Counted from the first letter of the stretch, positions 22,395-33,429 are shown. The stretch is DNA of 64,000 nucleotides from Tubulanus polymorphus (GCF_964204645.1 NC_134028.1:17520153-17584152), one strand, 5' to 3'. Made by a program: numbers and translations. Notes: generated by a model from the letters alone, not told the origin.

Positions 22395-22711
22395 TTCTGA
22401 ATGGCTTTGCAGAAAACCCGTCATCGCTGCTTGGCAGCTATATTTGTTATTAAATTTTGATTTATATATTACACCGGAGAATATAATAATTGTGATTAAC
22501 CCAATTGTAATATATAAGTAATTATGTCTTCCACTATTAGAAGAATCAGATGGATTATCATTCGGATCAATATCAGATAATTTCTGTGATTCATATATAT
22601 CAGTTAATTTCTTTTTCTTAGCTTTTTTAATTCTGCAGATCTTTTACCTAATTCCCTTGCCCATTTAATTTGTTTTTCAGATCTAGGCTTCTTCTTAATA
22701 TCATCACTCAT
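22395..22711 (-). pseudogene. Small basic membrane protein, broken, copy X
   Basis: An ATG at 22711 opens K-K-P-R-S-E-K-Q-I-K-W-A-R-E-L-G-K-R-S, as in 31640-32008, followed by a hydrophobic stretch I-T-I-G-L-I-T-I-I-I. A frameshift near 22630 breaks it, and the tail runs into unrelated DNA. It overlaps the end of the preceding gene by a few bases, as in copy 1. Confidence 0.65.
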
Positions 22712-23304
22712 TTATTTTAGTTAATTTTTGTTCTGATTCATTTTCTGTTTCACCGTGCGGGTGTCGTACGGCGCCATCTATTTCGTTCTTACCTGATTTA
22801 TATTCTATAGGCTTGATATTAGAAAATGTTATGACACCAGTAGAAATTAATGTCATAACCGATCCTAATTGGATTGAAGCGTATCCAACCCATTTTTGTA
22901 ATTCAGTCATAACAAAGTAGTCATTTTTTAAATCTTTATAATTTATTTTCATCATCAATTGGTATAATCCGTTTACATAACTTAGAGTAACATTTGAAAA
23001 TACCATCAGAAATAGAATCATTTATTCTAGCTAATCTTGACTCATCATAAATCTTAAAAATTACTTTATCTGGTTTCATGGCATCTAGTTCTTGATAAGT
23101 TACAATTTTTCCCAAGAATTCTTTAGATTTCCCTCCGGCAATTAGTAATTCAAGATGGTGCTTACAATATAAGTAGTATTCATAATCAATATTGTTATCA
23201 ACTTGAGCACAATTAGTTACAACTGCATCATTATTGCCAGTAATGCCCAAATCCTCAATTGTCTTTTCAATATCGGCATTATTTTTACTCGATTTCTTTG
23301 ACAT
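22704..23304 (-). pseudogene. 200-residue Polinton protein, one frameshift, copy X
   Basis: The frame 22936-23304 gives the N-terminal 122 codons and 22704-23021 the rest in another frame. The intact relative is at 31045-31647. Landmarks are Y-E-Y-Y-L-Y-C-K-H-H and the hydrophobic LGSVMTLISTGVITFSNI. Near the C-terminus it carries D-G-A-V-R-H-P-H-G, a segment that also appears in the integrase of copy 1. Function unknown; probably membrane associated. Confidence 0.75.
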
Positions 23305-23550
23305 TTATATTAGAGAAAAAAGCGAAAAAAATATTATAAGTATTATAAAATGATACTAATAACTCTTTAGGTTAATACTAAATTGACTAGGTTAGTTAAA
23401 GTTTAAGAATTTTTATTCAAACCCATTCAAAATCTATTTAATCTAGTGTTAACAAGAATTGCAAAAGAAAATATTAAAAATATAATAGAAATAATGGATA
23501 GTTGAAGTTATTGTTTTTTTTAAATACTTTTTATTTGAATTCTATTCAAT

Positions 23551-23621
23551 ACCTCACTACTTTTGACTATCTATGCGGAGCAATTAAATTGTCCAGATAA
23601 GTCATTTCGGATTCTCGATAT
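23551..23621. repeat. Conserved non-coding block of Polintons, copy X
   Basis: This is the inverse of the block at 30726-30797 and 5368-5437, with AGTAGTGAG, TAGATAG and GAATCCGAAATGACTTATC kept. It lies directly after the HNH stop codon and before the gene starting at 23304. Confidence 0.75.
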
Positions 23622-24262
23622 TAAATCATATTCCATAATTGTATAAATCTTTCAGCTTTAATTATTTGATTATTATATAATTCATTATCAATTTTATCAC
23701 GTTTAATTCTATTTTCTATTTTCGATAAAGGTTGAATAATCGCCCAATTACATATTGTTTTTATTTCAGATTCATCTTCAATTGATGATAATGGGATAAC
23801 ATGATCTAACTCCCAATATTCTCCATGATTCTCAAATTTCATGTTATTATTGGACTGATATTCTATCCATGATTTAAAAAATTCTATAGAACATCCTAAA
23901 TAATCAATTGATCTATCAGATTTTATATAATTTTTGAAAACTCTGTTCAAACTAGTTCTGTTAGTATGCTTTAATTTGAATAATGGATCTGAATTATATT
24001 TTACTTTTTGGTAATTATTGATATGTTCGCGGTTATCTTTTTTCCAATCTCTCATGTATTCTGGGTTATTTTCTCGATATTGTGCATTATTTCGTTTCCA
24101 ACATGTTTTACAAATATTTCGTAAACCATCTTTGTAAATGTTTTGTTTATAATATTCAGAAGATTGTTTATCTAATTTACTCTTTGAACATATCTTATGA
24201 TAAATATTTATAACACCAGCGTTATTTGTAATATTAATAATTTGTCGCTGTTTACTTGCCAT
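23621..24262 (-). CDS. HNH endonuclease, intact
   Basis: This 213-residue frame has an N-terminal zinc-ribbon-like region (a first pair reduced to C-S-K-S, second pair C-K-T-C), a basic middle with W-K-K-D-N-R-E-H, and a C-terminal HNH motif, H-G-E-Y-W-E-L-D-H-V-I-P-L-S, followed by C-N-W-A and the N-R-I-K-R-D-K segment. HNH enzymes of this kind nick or cut DNA with one metal ion. It is more divergent from the copy 1 HNH than the broken gene at 25390-26058, so copy X carries two HNH paralogs. TATAAATG precedes the start. Confidence 0.85.
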   Translation of the reverse strand: MASKQRQIINITNNAGVINIYHKICSKSKLDKQSSEYYKQNIYKDGLRNICKTCWKRNNAQYRENNPEYMRDWKKDNREHINNYQKVKYNSDPLFKLKHTNRTSLNRVFKNYIKSDRSIDYLGCSIEFFKSWIEYQSNNNMKFENHGEYWELDHVIPLSSIEDESEIKTICNWAIIQPLSKIENRIKRDKIDNELYNNQIIKAERFIQLWNMI

Positions 24263-24337
24263 TTATAATATATGAATTTTTTTATTCTATTTGAAATCTA
24301 TTTGATAATTTCCGTCTGTTCATCTTCGACTAACGTC

Positions 24338-24400
24338 ATCCTTTTTCATTCGTCGCTGCTTTTGATAAGTCATTTCGGTTCCTTGATATCAAAATCATAC
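24338..24400. repeat. Short conserved sequence upstream of HNH genes, copy X
   Basis: It includes GATAAGTCATTTCGG and a TTCCTTGATATC segment. The inverse lies at about 29128-29200, upstream of the HNH gene of copy 1. It partly resembles the 70-bp conserved block, so both may derive from one ancestral regulatory or recombination site. Confidence 0.55.
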
Positions 24401-24417
24401 CAGTTACAATATCCATG

Positions 24418-24597
24418 CCGCATGCGCACTGAGCAAAACCGGGCATACAGGCCGGTTTTTGCTTAATACGCATGCGCTAATCATAATTATATATTTATTC
24501 TGTAAAATTGAAACAACCGAACAAAGAACATTCAAACGCATGCGCACTGAGCAAAACCGGGCATACAGGCCCGTTTTTGCTTAATACGCATGCGCTA
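24418..24597. repeat. Two nested GC-rich hairpins, HNH-linked array, copy X
   Basis: Units at about 24418-24480 and 24536-24597 each show GCATGCGC, GCAAAACCGGGC, a short loop, a GCC(C)GGTTTTTGC-type return arm and GCATGCGC. They repeat with a period of about 118 bp. Related units occur four times at 28726-29130 in copy 1. They stand out as GC-rich in AT-rich DNA. Confidence 0.75.
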
Positions 24598-24605
24598 ATC
24601 ATAAT

Positions 24606-24687
24606 TGAAACGACCGAACATAGAATATTCACCAAGCTGCGCCTACAGATTTACACAATAAATATACAAGTATGTTCGGTCGTTTCA
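24606..24687. repeat. 17-bp perfect stem-loop, HNH-linked, copy X
   Basis: TGAAACGACCGAACATA (24606-24622) pairs with TATGTTCGGTCGTTTCA (24671-24687). The matching structure in copy 1 is at 28646-28715, where one stem pair is changed on both sides. Confidence 0.8.
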
Positions 24688-25389
24688 TCCAATACATCAT
24701 TTGATTTCTATATATAATATTTATATTTAAAAACATTTTTTCAATTGCCGGTAAATATTTAACTACATCAACAAATGTTAAACTTAATCATTAGAATTTT
24801 TGGAGTAGTATAAATGTTTTTGAAATTCTTATATAGTTTCTTCATCGATGTCTTGTGTTTCTTATGCTTCTACGCCAATTTCTATTGGTTCGATATCCAT
24901 TGCTGTCGATTCCAAAGAAAGTGTATCTTGAGTTTCTCTATCGCTTCTTGATGCGTGTGACATTTTATTAATCTGAACGATATTAGTGGTAACTCTAATT
25001 ATCTAAAAGATATACTAAATACACTTAAATATATTTAAAGGTTTCATATTTAGTAGCCCCCCCCCTTTCCCTACTTCATAATATATGTACTTACATTTAG
25101 ATTTAGAACTGTAAACTGTAAACTGTAAACTCCTAATTGCGTTTCGAGATAGAATATCCTATGAGTTCTGTATACACCATCTATTCAGTTCGGGCGCGCC
25201 TTCCAGAATGATCTTATGAGTCTGCGGTTTATTATGACTCAACATGTCTTGCGTCATGGAAACGCTTGACAGCTGTGAATTTATAGGCTTAATGAAATTA
25301 ATTCTTTACAATTGAAATGTAACAGATGTTTTAGTAAGCAAAAGCTATGTATGATATACATACAAGGCTCAAATAGAGTTGCCGGTTTT
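24688..25389. other. Non-coding module between the two HNH genes of copy X
   Basis: Part of it (about 25010-25180) is the inverse of 28190-28340 in copy 1, with a weaker relative at 30155-30230. A C-run at about 25053-25061 may be difficult to sequence. No gene is seen. Confidence 0.6.
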
Positions 25390-26058
25390 CTAACCACTGA
25401 TTAAAACCTCAGAATGTGGTTGACTCTGTGAACTACTATTCCATAATTCAACAAATGTCTTTGCTTTAACCAGTTGATCTAAATATAACTGTAAATCTAG
25501 TTTATTAGATTTAATTATATTTTCCTTCTTTTCTAAAGACCTTAAATTTCTCCAATTCCAAATTAGTTTTTTATTATAATCATCACTCATGTCAAATTTA
25601 GATATTAGTAACACGTGATTAATATGAAAGTATTCACCATAATTATCTATATTCATTTTATCGTCAAATTGATATATTATCCATGATTTGAGAAATTCAT
25701 CTGTACAACCCAACAAATTAGATAGTGTTTCTGAATGAGTTTCTTTGTTGATTATTGTGTTAATCTAGACCGTAAACATTGTTTCATTTTAAAATTAAGA
25801 TCTGTTTTATATCATCCTCTCATATATTCTGTCATATAATCATTATAAGCTTGTCTATTATCTGCTCGATATTGCTTAGTATATAATTTAATACAAGTTT
25901 TGCAGCAATATTGAAAACCATCTTTGCTTATCTTACGCTTACTAAATTCTGTTATAGCTAATTATCTTATTCACATTTAGAACATTTCTTGTAGTATATA
26001 TTTATAACACCAGTGTTATTTGTAATATTGAGAGTTTGTGATTTTGTTCTGGTTCCAT
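25390..26058 (-). pseudogene. HNH endonuclease, broken, copy X terminal gene
   Basis: It starts at an ATG at 26058 with M-E-P-E-Q and matches 29256-29898, including SWIIYQFDDKMNIDNYGEYF and H-I-N-H-V-L, where copy 1 has H-I-D-H-V-L. The aspartate of the HNH core is thus changed to asparagine. Frameshifts and a stop break the first half; the last 108 codons (25390-25716) are open. The leader before its ATG matches the leader of the polymerase gene in copy Y. Confidence 0.8.
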
Positions 26059-26137
26059 TTTAATATCAAATTTTTTTACTAAATTGATTTTAGAAGTTAT
26101 TCATTTATATGTTATTCATATATATGAATATTTTAAG

Positions 26138-26289
26138 AGTAATAGGGATAATAGGGGTTCAGGTTAAAGGTTGAAGGGGCGAGTGAGTAAAAAATGAAAA
26201 ATAAATTCGAGCGTGCGTGAATTCATTTTTCATTTTTTATGTGCTCGACCCTTCGACCTTTGGCCTGAACCCCTATTATCCCTATTACT
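26138..26289. repeat. 152-bp palindromic terminus, short-tip subfamily (copy X)
   Basis: The left arm starts AGTAATAGGGATAATAGGGG and the right arm ends with its inverse. The arms pair for about 70 bp around a centre near 26212 with imperfect symmetry. The outer tip at 26289 adjoins an unrelated small-gene scrap, while the inner side runs into the HNH leader. It has the same architecture as the 410-bp termini of copy 1. Confidence 0.8.
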
Positions 26290-26345
26290 ATTGCAAATTC
26301 TGTTAATTTTTTGAATTTATAATCCACAGATTTGATATTTGTATT
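26290..26345 (-). pseudogene. Scrap of the small conserved Polinton protein gene
   Basis: Minus-strand reading gives [14 protein letters not shown], as in the gene at 14630-14983. It is cut on one side by the tip of copy X and on the other by the TA repeat. It shows that copy X is joined to the interior of another copy. Confidence 0.7.
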
Positions 26346-27422
<1,077 letters not shown>

Positions 27423-27973
27423 AGTAATAGGGGTAATGGGCTTTCAGGCCAAAGGTCGAAGTGTCGAGCTCATTAAAAAACAAAACATTGAAAGTAATTT
27501 AAAACTATAATATATTTTCATAACCGTGTGTATTTTATATTATAACTAAATATTTATTCTAAGATATTAATAATTTTAATTTTAAAAGCATATTGTATTA
27601 AATCAATTGGTCGCTCCGCTCTGCGACCGCTCCGCTCCGCGACCAATTGATTTATTTACAATACACAAATTCATACAATCAAATATATTTTAATAATAAT
27701 AATTATTCTATTATTCAACTGAAATACACACGGTTATGAAAATATATTATAGTTTTAAATTACTTTTAATATTTGTTTTTAATGAACTCGACCATTCAAC
27801 CTTTAACCTGAAAGCCCATTACCCCTATTACTCTTAAAATAATCATATAAATGAATAACATTTAAATTGACAGATTATTCAATATAAAAGTATATATTTA
27901 CAACATTATTTCAATATTCATATTTGTGTGAGTTAGATTTTTAAACATTAAAAGTGTGATTGAAATAATGCAT
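27423..27973. repeat. Left terminal inverted repeat of copy 1
   Basis: The first 410 bp form an imperfect palindrome: an outer arm (27423 to about 27605), a GC-rich core (about 27606-27645) and an inner arm (to 27832). The inner arm continues as AT-rich leader to about 27973. The outer arm starts AGTAATAGGGGTAATGGGC. The right repeat (41657-42218) matches it nearly base for base over the outer arm, while 11 bases present there near 41670 are missing here. Confidence 0.88.
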
Positions 27974-28640
27974 AGCTGTTTATACTAGAACATGATTCTA
28001 TTTGAGCCTATATACATTTCATGTAATGAACTATTGAATAAATCTATAAATTCACAGCTGTTACAGCTCTTACTATGACGCCGAGACATATGAGTCATAA
28101 TATTGCAAACGTGTAGAGAACATTCTAGAAAGGTGTGCCGGAACCAGATGACGTGGCAGGAAATGAACAGACGCTGTAACATTACGCTCGGGATATTCTA
28201 TCTCTCGAAACGAAATTAGGAGTTAATAGTTTACAATTCTAAATCTAAATGTAAGTACTGTTTTTTGTAGTTATTAGGGCTATTAAATATGAAACCTTTA
28301 GATATATTTAAATGTATTTAGTATATCTTTTAGATGGCTAGAGTTGCCGCTGATATCTTTTAGATTAATAAAACGCCACACGCATCAAGAAGTGATAGAG
28401 AAACTCAAGATACTCTTTCTGACTGAGGAATCAACAGCAATGGGGATATCGAACCAATAGAAATTAGCACAAGAAACACAAGAATCGCCAAAAGATCGAC
28501 GAAGAAACTATATAAGATTTTCAAAAACATTAAGACTCCAATGATTAAGTTTAACATTTGTTGATGTAGTTAAATATTTACCAGCAATTGAAAAAATGTT
28601 TGTAATTATAAATTGTATTTATAGAAGTCAAATGATGTAT
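27974..28640. other. Non-coding module of copy 1
   Basis: No gene is seen. Bases 28190-28340 are the inverse of about 25010-25180 in copy X, so this is conserved element DNA. In copy X an HNH gene lies between the terminus and this module; in copy 1 that first HNH gene is missing. Confidence 0.6.
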
Positions 28641-28645
28641 TGGAA

Positions 28646-28715
28646 GAAACGACTGAACAACTTGTATAAAGTATTGCGTAAATCTGATTGGTGAATTTTT
28701 ATGTTCAGTCGTTTC
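28646..28715. repeat. 13-bp stem-loop, HNH-linked, copy 1
   Basis: GAAACGACTGAAC (28646-28658) pairs with GTTCAGTCGTTTC (28703-28715). In copy X (24606-24687) the same stem has a C-G pair where this copy has T-A, so both sides changed together. Confidence 0.8.
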
Positions 28716-28725
28716 TATTATGATT

Positions 28726-29130
28726 AGCGGATGCGCATTGATCCAAACCGGGCTTGTATGCCCGGTCTTGCCTAGTGCACATGCGTTTTGATATTTCATG
28801 TCGGTTGTTTCTATTTACAAAATGAATATATAATTATGATTAGCGCATGCGCATTGATCCAAACCGGGCCTGAATGCCCGGTCTTGCCTAATGCGAACAC
28901 GTTTTGATATTTTATGTGTTCAGTTGTTTCTATTTACAGAATGAATATATAATTATGATTAAAACATGTGCATTAAGCAAAACCGGACATCAATGGCCGC
29001 ATGTGACGCATGTAACGCATGTGTTGTTTCTATTTTACAGAATTTATAGAATGAATATATAATTATGATTAGCGCATGCGCATTGATCCAAACCGGGCCT
29101 GAATGCGCGGTTTTGCCCAGTGGTATTATT
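28726..29130. repeat. Four-unit GC-rich hairpin array, HNH-linked, copy 1
   Basis: Units lie near 28726, 28841, 28959 and 29071, period about 110-118 bp. Units 1, 2 and 4 show GCGCATT, CCAAACCGGGC, a short loop and GCCCGGT or a variant; unit 3 is degenerate. Each unit is followed by an AT-rich spacer with TGTTTCTATTTACA and ATGAATATATAATTATGATTA. It is not a CRISPR array, since spacers are repeated rather than unique. Confidence 0.8.
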
Positions 29131-29255
29131 TAGATATCAAGGAATCGAAACAACTTATCAAAAGCAACGAGGAATGAAAAAGGATGACGTTGGTCGAAGA
29201 AATGGAAGAGGATTCTAAAATATTAACCAATTTAGTAAAAAAATACGTATAATAA

Positions 29256-29898
29256 ATGGAACCAGAACAACCACAAACTATCAATATTACAAATAACACT
29301 GGTGTTATAAATATATATTACAAGAAGTGTTCTAAATGTGAATTAGATAAATTAGCTTTAACAGAATTTAGTAAGCGTAAGATTAGCAAAGATGGTTTTC
29401 AACATTGCTGTAAAACTTGTTTTAAACTATATACCAAACAATACAGAGAAGCTTATAATGATTATATGACAGAATATATGAGAGAAAGATATCAAACAGA
29501 TCTTAATTTTAGATTGAAACAATGCTTAAGATCTAGATTAACACAATTATTCAACAAAGAAACACATTCAGAAACACTATCTAATTTATTGGGTCGTTCA
29601 GATGAATTTTTCATATCATGGATAATATATCAATTCGATGATAAAATGAATATAGATAATTATGGTGAATACTTTCATATTGATCATGTGTTGCCGATTT
29701 CTAAATTTAACATGAATGATGAATACAATAAAAAAACTTATTTGGAGTTGGAAAAATTTAAGGCCTTTAGAAAAGAAGGAAAACATAATTAAATCTAATA
29801 AACTAGATTTACAGTTATATCTAGATCAACTGGATAAAGCCAAGACATTTGTTGAATTATGGAACTCAACGCATAATGAAAAATACGTTGAAGCTTAA
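29256..29898 (+). pseudogene. HNH endonuclease, one frameshift, copy 1
   Basis: The main frame 29256-29792 starts M-E-P-E-Q-P-Q and has a zinc ribbon (C-S-K-C near residue 27, C-K-T-C near residue 54), a basic middle and the HNH core EYFHIDHVLPIS. An extra A in a poly-A run near 29735 shifts the frame, and the proper C-terminus (L-E-K-K-E-N-I-I-K to E-L-W-N) continues in 29716-29898. A single-base slip in a homopolymer could also be an assembly error. In phages and large DNA viruses such HNH genes are often mobile endonucleases; here it sits at the end of a Polinton. Confidence 0.82.
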
Positions 29899-30725
29899 GC
29901 GCTTAGAAAACCGGTTACTCTCGATCTATGTCAAACCGCCTATATGTAATTGTATTAGGTTGTTTACAAAAGCATCTGTCGCACGTTATATTCAGTTGAA
30001 TGAGGTGTATCTCATTTGAATATTGATCGAATGTTCTATTTCAGTTGAAAAGGATTAATCAATAACATTACAAAGGAACATCTGTTGCACAGACAGTGTT
30101 TAGCTAGTGAATAACTGGCAGTTATAAACGCGCAGCACATAAGCATAGGAACGTATAGGATATTCTCTCTATAAACACAATTTTAGGAGTTAACAGTTAT
30201 AAATGTAAGTACTGTTTTTGTTGTTATTAAGCGCCGGGAAACGTTAAACATGTAAAACTTATCCTGGTAAGATGCGTCACAAATGGCTATGTTTAAGTGC
30301 TGTAATTAATATTTTACAACTACAACTTCAAGTTAGTTTTATTCTACGCTAGATATTTATCTTTTAGATAACAAAATGAAGACTGTTGAATCAAGAAAGT
30401 GAAGATAGGAGGATGTGGAATCAGAAATTATGGATATTTCAACTCATGAGACTGTAGCCGTTTAGCCATACTGTATAGGCTTCCAATGCATTACGTTTGT
30501 CGGAATTTCAATTGCGTCATTAAGCTGTTGTTAATGACACACAGTGACCGATGTTGTATTGTACTTTATTGATTCCTGCATTTCACGCATACCTTACCGC
30601 TCCTCTCAGGAGCGGCTTGGAATGTGGAAATCGATAATGATTGTATAATAAAATATATGTGTTTATGAAATAGAATTTCCACCAGTCGTTTCTTTGAATT
30701 TATTTTCAGTTTTAGGATTTATTAT
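29899..30725. other. Non-coding stretch of copy 1
   Basis: No gene is seen. Bases 30155-30230 resemble 28190-28270, a degenerate duplicate of the module upstream of the HNH gene. Confidence 0.5.
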
Positions 30726-30797
30726 CGAGAATCCGAAATGACTTATCTGGACAGTTATAGTTACTGCTCCTAATAGATAGACAATAGTAGTGAGATA
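30726..30797. repeat. Conserved non-coding block of Polintons, copy 1
   Basis: It shows GAATCCGAAATGACTTATC followed by a variable middle, TAGATAGACAA and AGTAGTGAGAT. It lies about 250 bp upstream of the gene at 31045. It is shared with copies X and Z. Confidence 0.75.
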
Positions 30798-31044
30798 TTA
30801 AATCCTAATTTAAATAAAAAGTATTTAAAAAACAATAACTTCAACTAGCTAGTGAATTCTATTATATTTTTAATATTTTGTTTTCAAAAAGAGAATACTT
30901 TATATTTTGAATAGATTCAAATAGAAATTCTTTAAATTCAAATAGCTAGTATCAGTAGTCAATACTAGAATTCTTTAACTTTAACTATCTAGTATCATTT
31001 TATAATACTTATAATATTTTTCTAATTAAATTTCTCTAATATAA

Positions 31045-31647
31045 ATGTCAAAGAAATCTAATAAGAATAGTATTGATATTGAAAAAACATTAGATGATTT
31101 GGGCATTAGTGATAATAAGGATCCAGTTGTTTCTAATTCTATTCAAGTTAATAACAATATTGATTATGAATGCTATTTATATTGTAATCACCATCATGAG
31201 TTACTAATTGCTGGCGGGAAATCTAAACAATTTTTAACTAAGACCATTACTTTTCAAGAACTAGACTCTATGAAACCCGATAAAGTAATAAAATATTTTA
31301 AGATTTATGAAGAAGCTAGATTGGCTCGAATAAATGATTCTATTTCAGATAGTATTATAAAATGTTATTCAAAATTATGTAACCGGTTAATGACAATTAA
31401 TGATGAAAATAAATTATATAGTGATTTGAAAAATGACTACTTAGTTATGACTGAATTACAAAAATGGGTTGGTTATGCTTCATTTCAATTAGGATCGGTT
31501 ATGACATTAATTTCTACTGGCGTCATAACATTTTCGAACATCAAGCCTATGGAATATAAATCAGGTAAGAACGAAACAGATGTACTACAACCAAACGGCG
31601 AAACAGAAAATGAATCAGAACAAAAATTAACTAAAATAAATGAGTGA
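31045..31647 (+). CDS. Conserved 200-residue Polinton protein, intact
   Basis: This 200-residue frame begins M-S-K-K-S-N-K-N-S with an acidic N-terminus, then C-Y-L-Y-C-N-H-H-H-E-L, a helical segment with FQELDSMKPDKVIKYFKIY and R-L-A-R-I-N-D-S-I, and near residue 155 a hydrophobic segment (VMTLISTGVITFSNI). The tail is polar. Proteins of this pattern accompany Polinton-type polymerases, but I know no function for them. The stop codon overlaps the next start, as in a tight gene cluster. TATAAATG precedes the start. Confidence 0.75.
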   Translation: MSKKSNKNSIDIEKTLDDLGISDNKDPVVSNSIQVNNNIDYECYLYCNHHHELLIAGGKSKQFLTKTITFQELDSMKPDKVIKYFKIYEEARLARINDSISDSIIKCYSKLCNRLMTINDENKLYSDLKNDYLVMTELQKWVGYASFQLGSVMTLISTGVITFSNIKPMEYKSGKNETDVLQPNGETENESEQKLTKINE

Positions 31648-32008
31648 TAGCGTTAAGAAGAAGCCTAGATCCGAGAAACAAATTATATGGGCAAGAGAAT
31701 TAGGTAAGAGATCTGTAGAATTAAAAAAAGCTAAGAAAAAGAAATTAACTGATATAAATGAATCACAGAATTTATCTGATATTAATTCAAATAATAATCC
31801 ATCTAATTCTTCTAATGCTGGAAGTAATTATAAATTATATATTACAATTGGATTAGTAACAGTTATTATATTATCCGGTGTAATATATGAATCAAAATTC
31901 AAATCTAATGATAAAGATGATTCCAATGACAATAAACCTATTATACCAGAAAATAAGTCAAATCATAAAGTCATTGAAACTAAATCTAAATTATTATTAA
32001 TGGATTAA
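31640..32008 (+). CDS. Small basic membrane protein, intact, copy 1
   Basis: This is a 122-residue frame. The head is strongly basic (K-K-K-P-R-S-E-K-Q-I-I-W-A-R-E-L-G-K-R), followed by an Asn/Ser-rich linker and a single hydrophobic segment (LYITIGLVTVIILSGVIY, residues about 71-88). The tail is charged and ends L-L-L-M-D. It overlaps the end of the upstream gene by 8 bp and lies 6 bp before the integrase start. The topology suggests a DNA- or RNA-binding head anchored to a membrane, which is inference. Confidence 0.7.
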   Translation: MSDSVKKKPRSEKQIIWARELGKRSVELKKAKKKKLTDINESQNLSDINSNNNPSNSSNAGSNYKLYITIGLVTVIILSGVIYESKFKSNDKDDSNDNKPIIPENKSNHKVIETKSKLLLMD

Positions 32009-32014
32009 AATAAG

Positions 32015-32575
32015 ATGAAAAAAGAACAATATTTAAGAGATTTATATTATAACCCAGAAAGTGAAGTATCATATTCTAACGTTTCAGAATTATGGAATGA
32101 AATTAAATCTGATAATGAAAATGGTGATGGTGCCGTATGGCACCCACATGGTGGTATAAAATATAGCGAATTAAAATCATGGTTACAAAATCAACCAACA
32201 TATCAAATCCACAAGAAAATGGATAAAACTTATTTAACAAGAAAAGTTATGGTTTCATATATCGATCAACAATGGCAAGCTGATTTAATTGACATGAAGA
32301 ACTTAGAAGAACATAATAAAGGATATTTCTGGATATTAAATGTAATAGATATATTCAGTCGATACGCATGGTCAATTCCAATCAAAAATAAAACTGGAAT
32401 AGAAGTAACAAATGCTTTCAAATCAATATTTAAAGAAGCTATTCCAGATAAGATACAATTTGATGAAGGTAAGGAATTTTATAACAAACATTTTAAAAAA
32501 CTATTATCTGATAACGATGTAGATTATTTTTCAACACACTCAGATAAAAAAGCATCTATTATAGAAAAAAAAATA
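32015..32575 (+). pseudogene. Retroviral-type integrase, C-terminally deleted, copy 1
   Basis: It starts M-K-K-E-Q-Y-L-R-D-L-Y-Y and carries the catalytic core DQQWQADLIDM (first Asp), then F-D-E-G-K-E-F (second Asp). The segment after S-D-K-K-A-S-I-I-E is lost, because sequence switches to the inverse of the capsid gene near 32560-32578. Copy 2 has an extra one-base insertion at the same A-run but retains the rest. The family integrates Polinton DNA with a 6-bp target duplication. A segment near codons 38-48 with D-G-A-V-W-H-P-H-G is absent from copy 2. Confidence 0.85.
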
Positions 32576-33390
32576 TTAATATACCTTTAATAGATCTTCT
32601 TGGGAAGTTAATATTCTCATTAATTATTTCATCATTTGCATTAATAGTTACGGTTTTAAATTTATCAATATAATCATATAATAATGAAAATCCTTGATTG
32701 TATTTAGTTTGAATTATACTTGAAATATTTTCATCAGTTACTGTATCATATTCCAAACATATATTCGATAATTTATAACTCATATCTTTATTAACGCTAG
32801 ATATTACAATTTCATTTACAGGAGCAAATGTTATTTCGAATATAACATCTTCTTGAATTGCATATTTATATAAAGGTGCATTATTATTTATCAATTCAAA
32901 GTCTAATGGAATTTTATATTTGCTTCCATATATACTTTTTATCAATTTATCTATAGCATTAGTTAATATTGCATTATGCGCTTTTGATCTTAATTTATTT
33001 TGGTTTTCTGATTGGATTCCTTGAAATATCATATTATTTCTATTTTCTTTAGTTAACCATAAATCTTTATAATGCATAAATAAATTATAATCATCTAATG
33101 AGAAAACTGTTTCTGGACCAATCTTTATTGTTAATTTTTTAATCAAATATCTTATCAACATTATCAACAACCTAATTATTATTACTAACGGTTACTTTTA
33201 TATCGGCTGATAAATAAATACTATTTGGAACATAAAAAGTATTTTGTGTTAATCGAGGGATTCTAACATATAAAGTTTCATCAGGATTAATATTAGAAGG
33301 GTTATGAGTAATTATATGATGTGATCTTTCTGCTTTAATAGCATTAGATATTCTATGATTCTTAGAAGGATTGATATAACTCCCACTCAT
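32573..33390 (-). pseudogene. Capsid-like protein, frameshifted and C-terminally deleted, copy 1
   Basis: It starts at 33390 with M-S-G-S-Y-I-N-P-S-K and matches the 451-residue frame at 45995-47350 for about 270 residues. A frameshift near 33172 separates the first 72 codons from the rest. The final third is lost at the deletion that also removed the integrase end, so two convergent genes are now joined tail to tail. Confidence 0.8.
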
Positions 33391-33429
33391 GTATTTAACA
33401 AAAAATTAATTATTTATTTTTGATCATGG

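Larger units (their letters stand above)
22395..26289 (-). mobile_element. Polinton/Maverick copy X (HNH end)
   Basis: Reading leftwards from its terminus at 26289, this copy holds a palindromic tip, a broken HNH gene, hairpin repeats, a second HNH gene, the conserved 70-bp block, and the two small membrane-protein genes. The left part (integrase, ATPase, capsid genes, polymerase) is absent. Its right tip adjoins a scrap of another copy's small protein gene, so it seems to have inserted into a relative. Confidence 0.75.

Noticed and set aside
28726-29130. CRISPR array
   Set aside because: Repeats are spaced by repeated AT-rich sequence, there are no unique spacers or cas genes, and the DNA is eukaryotic.
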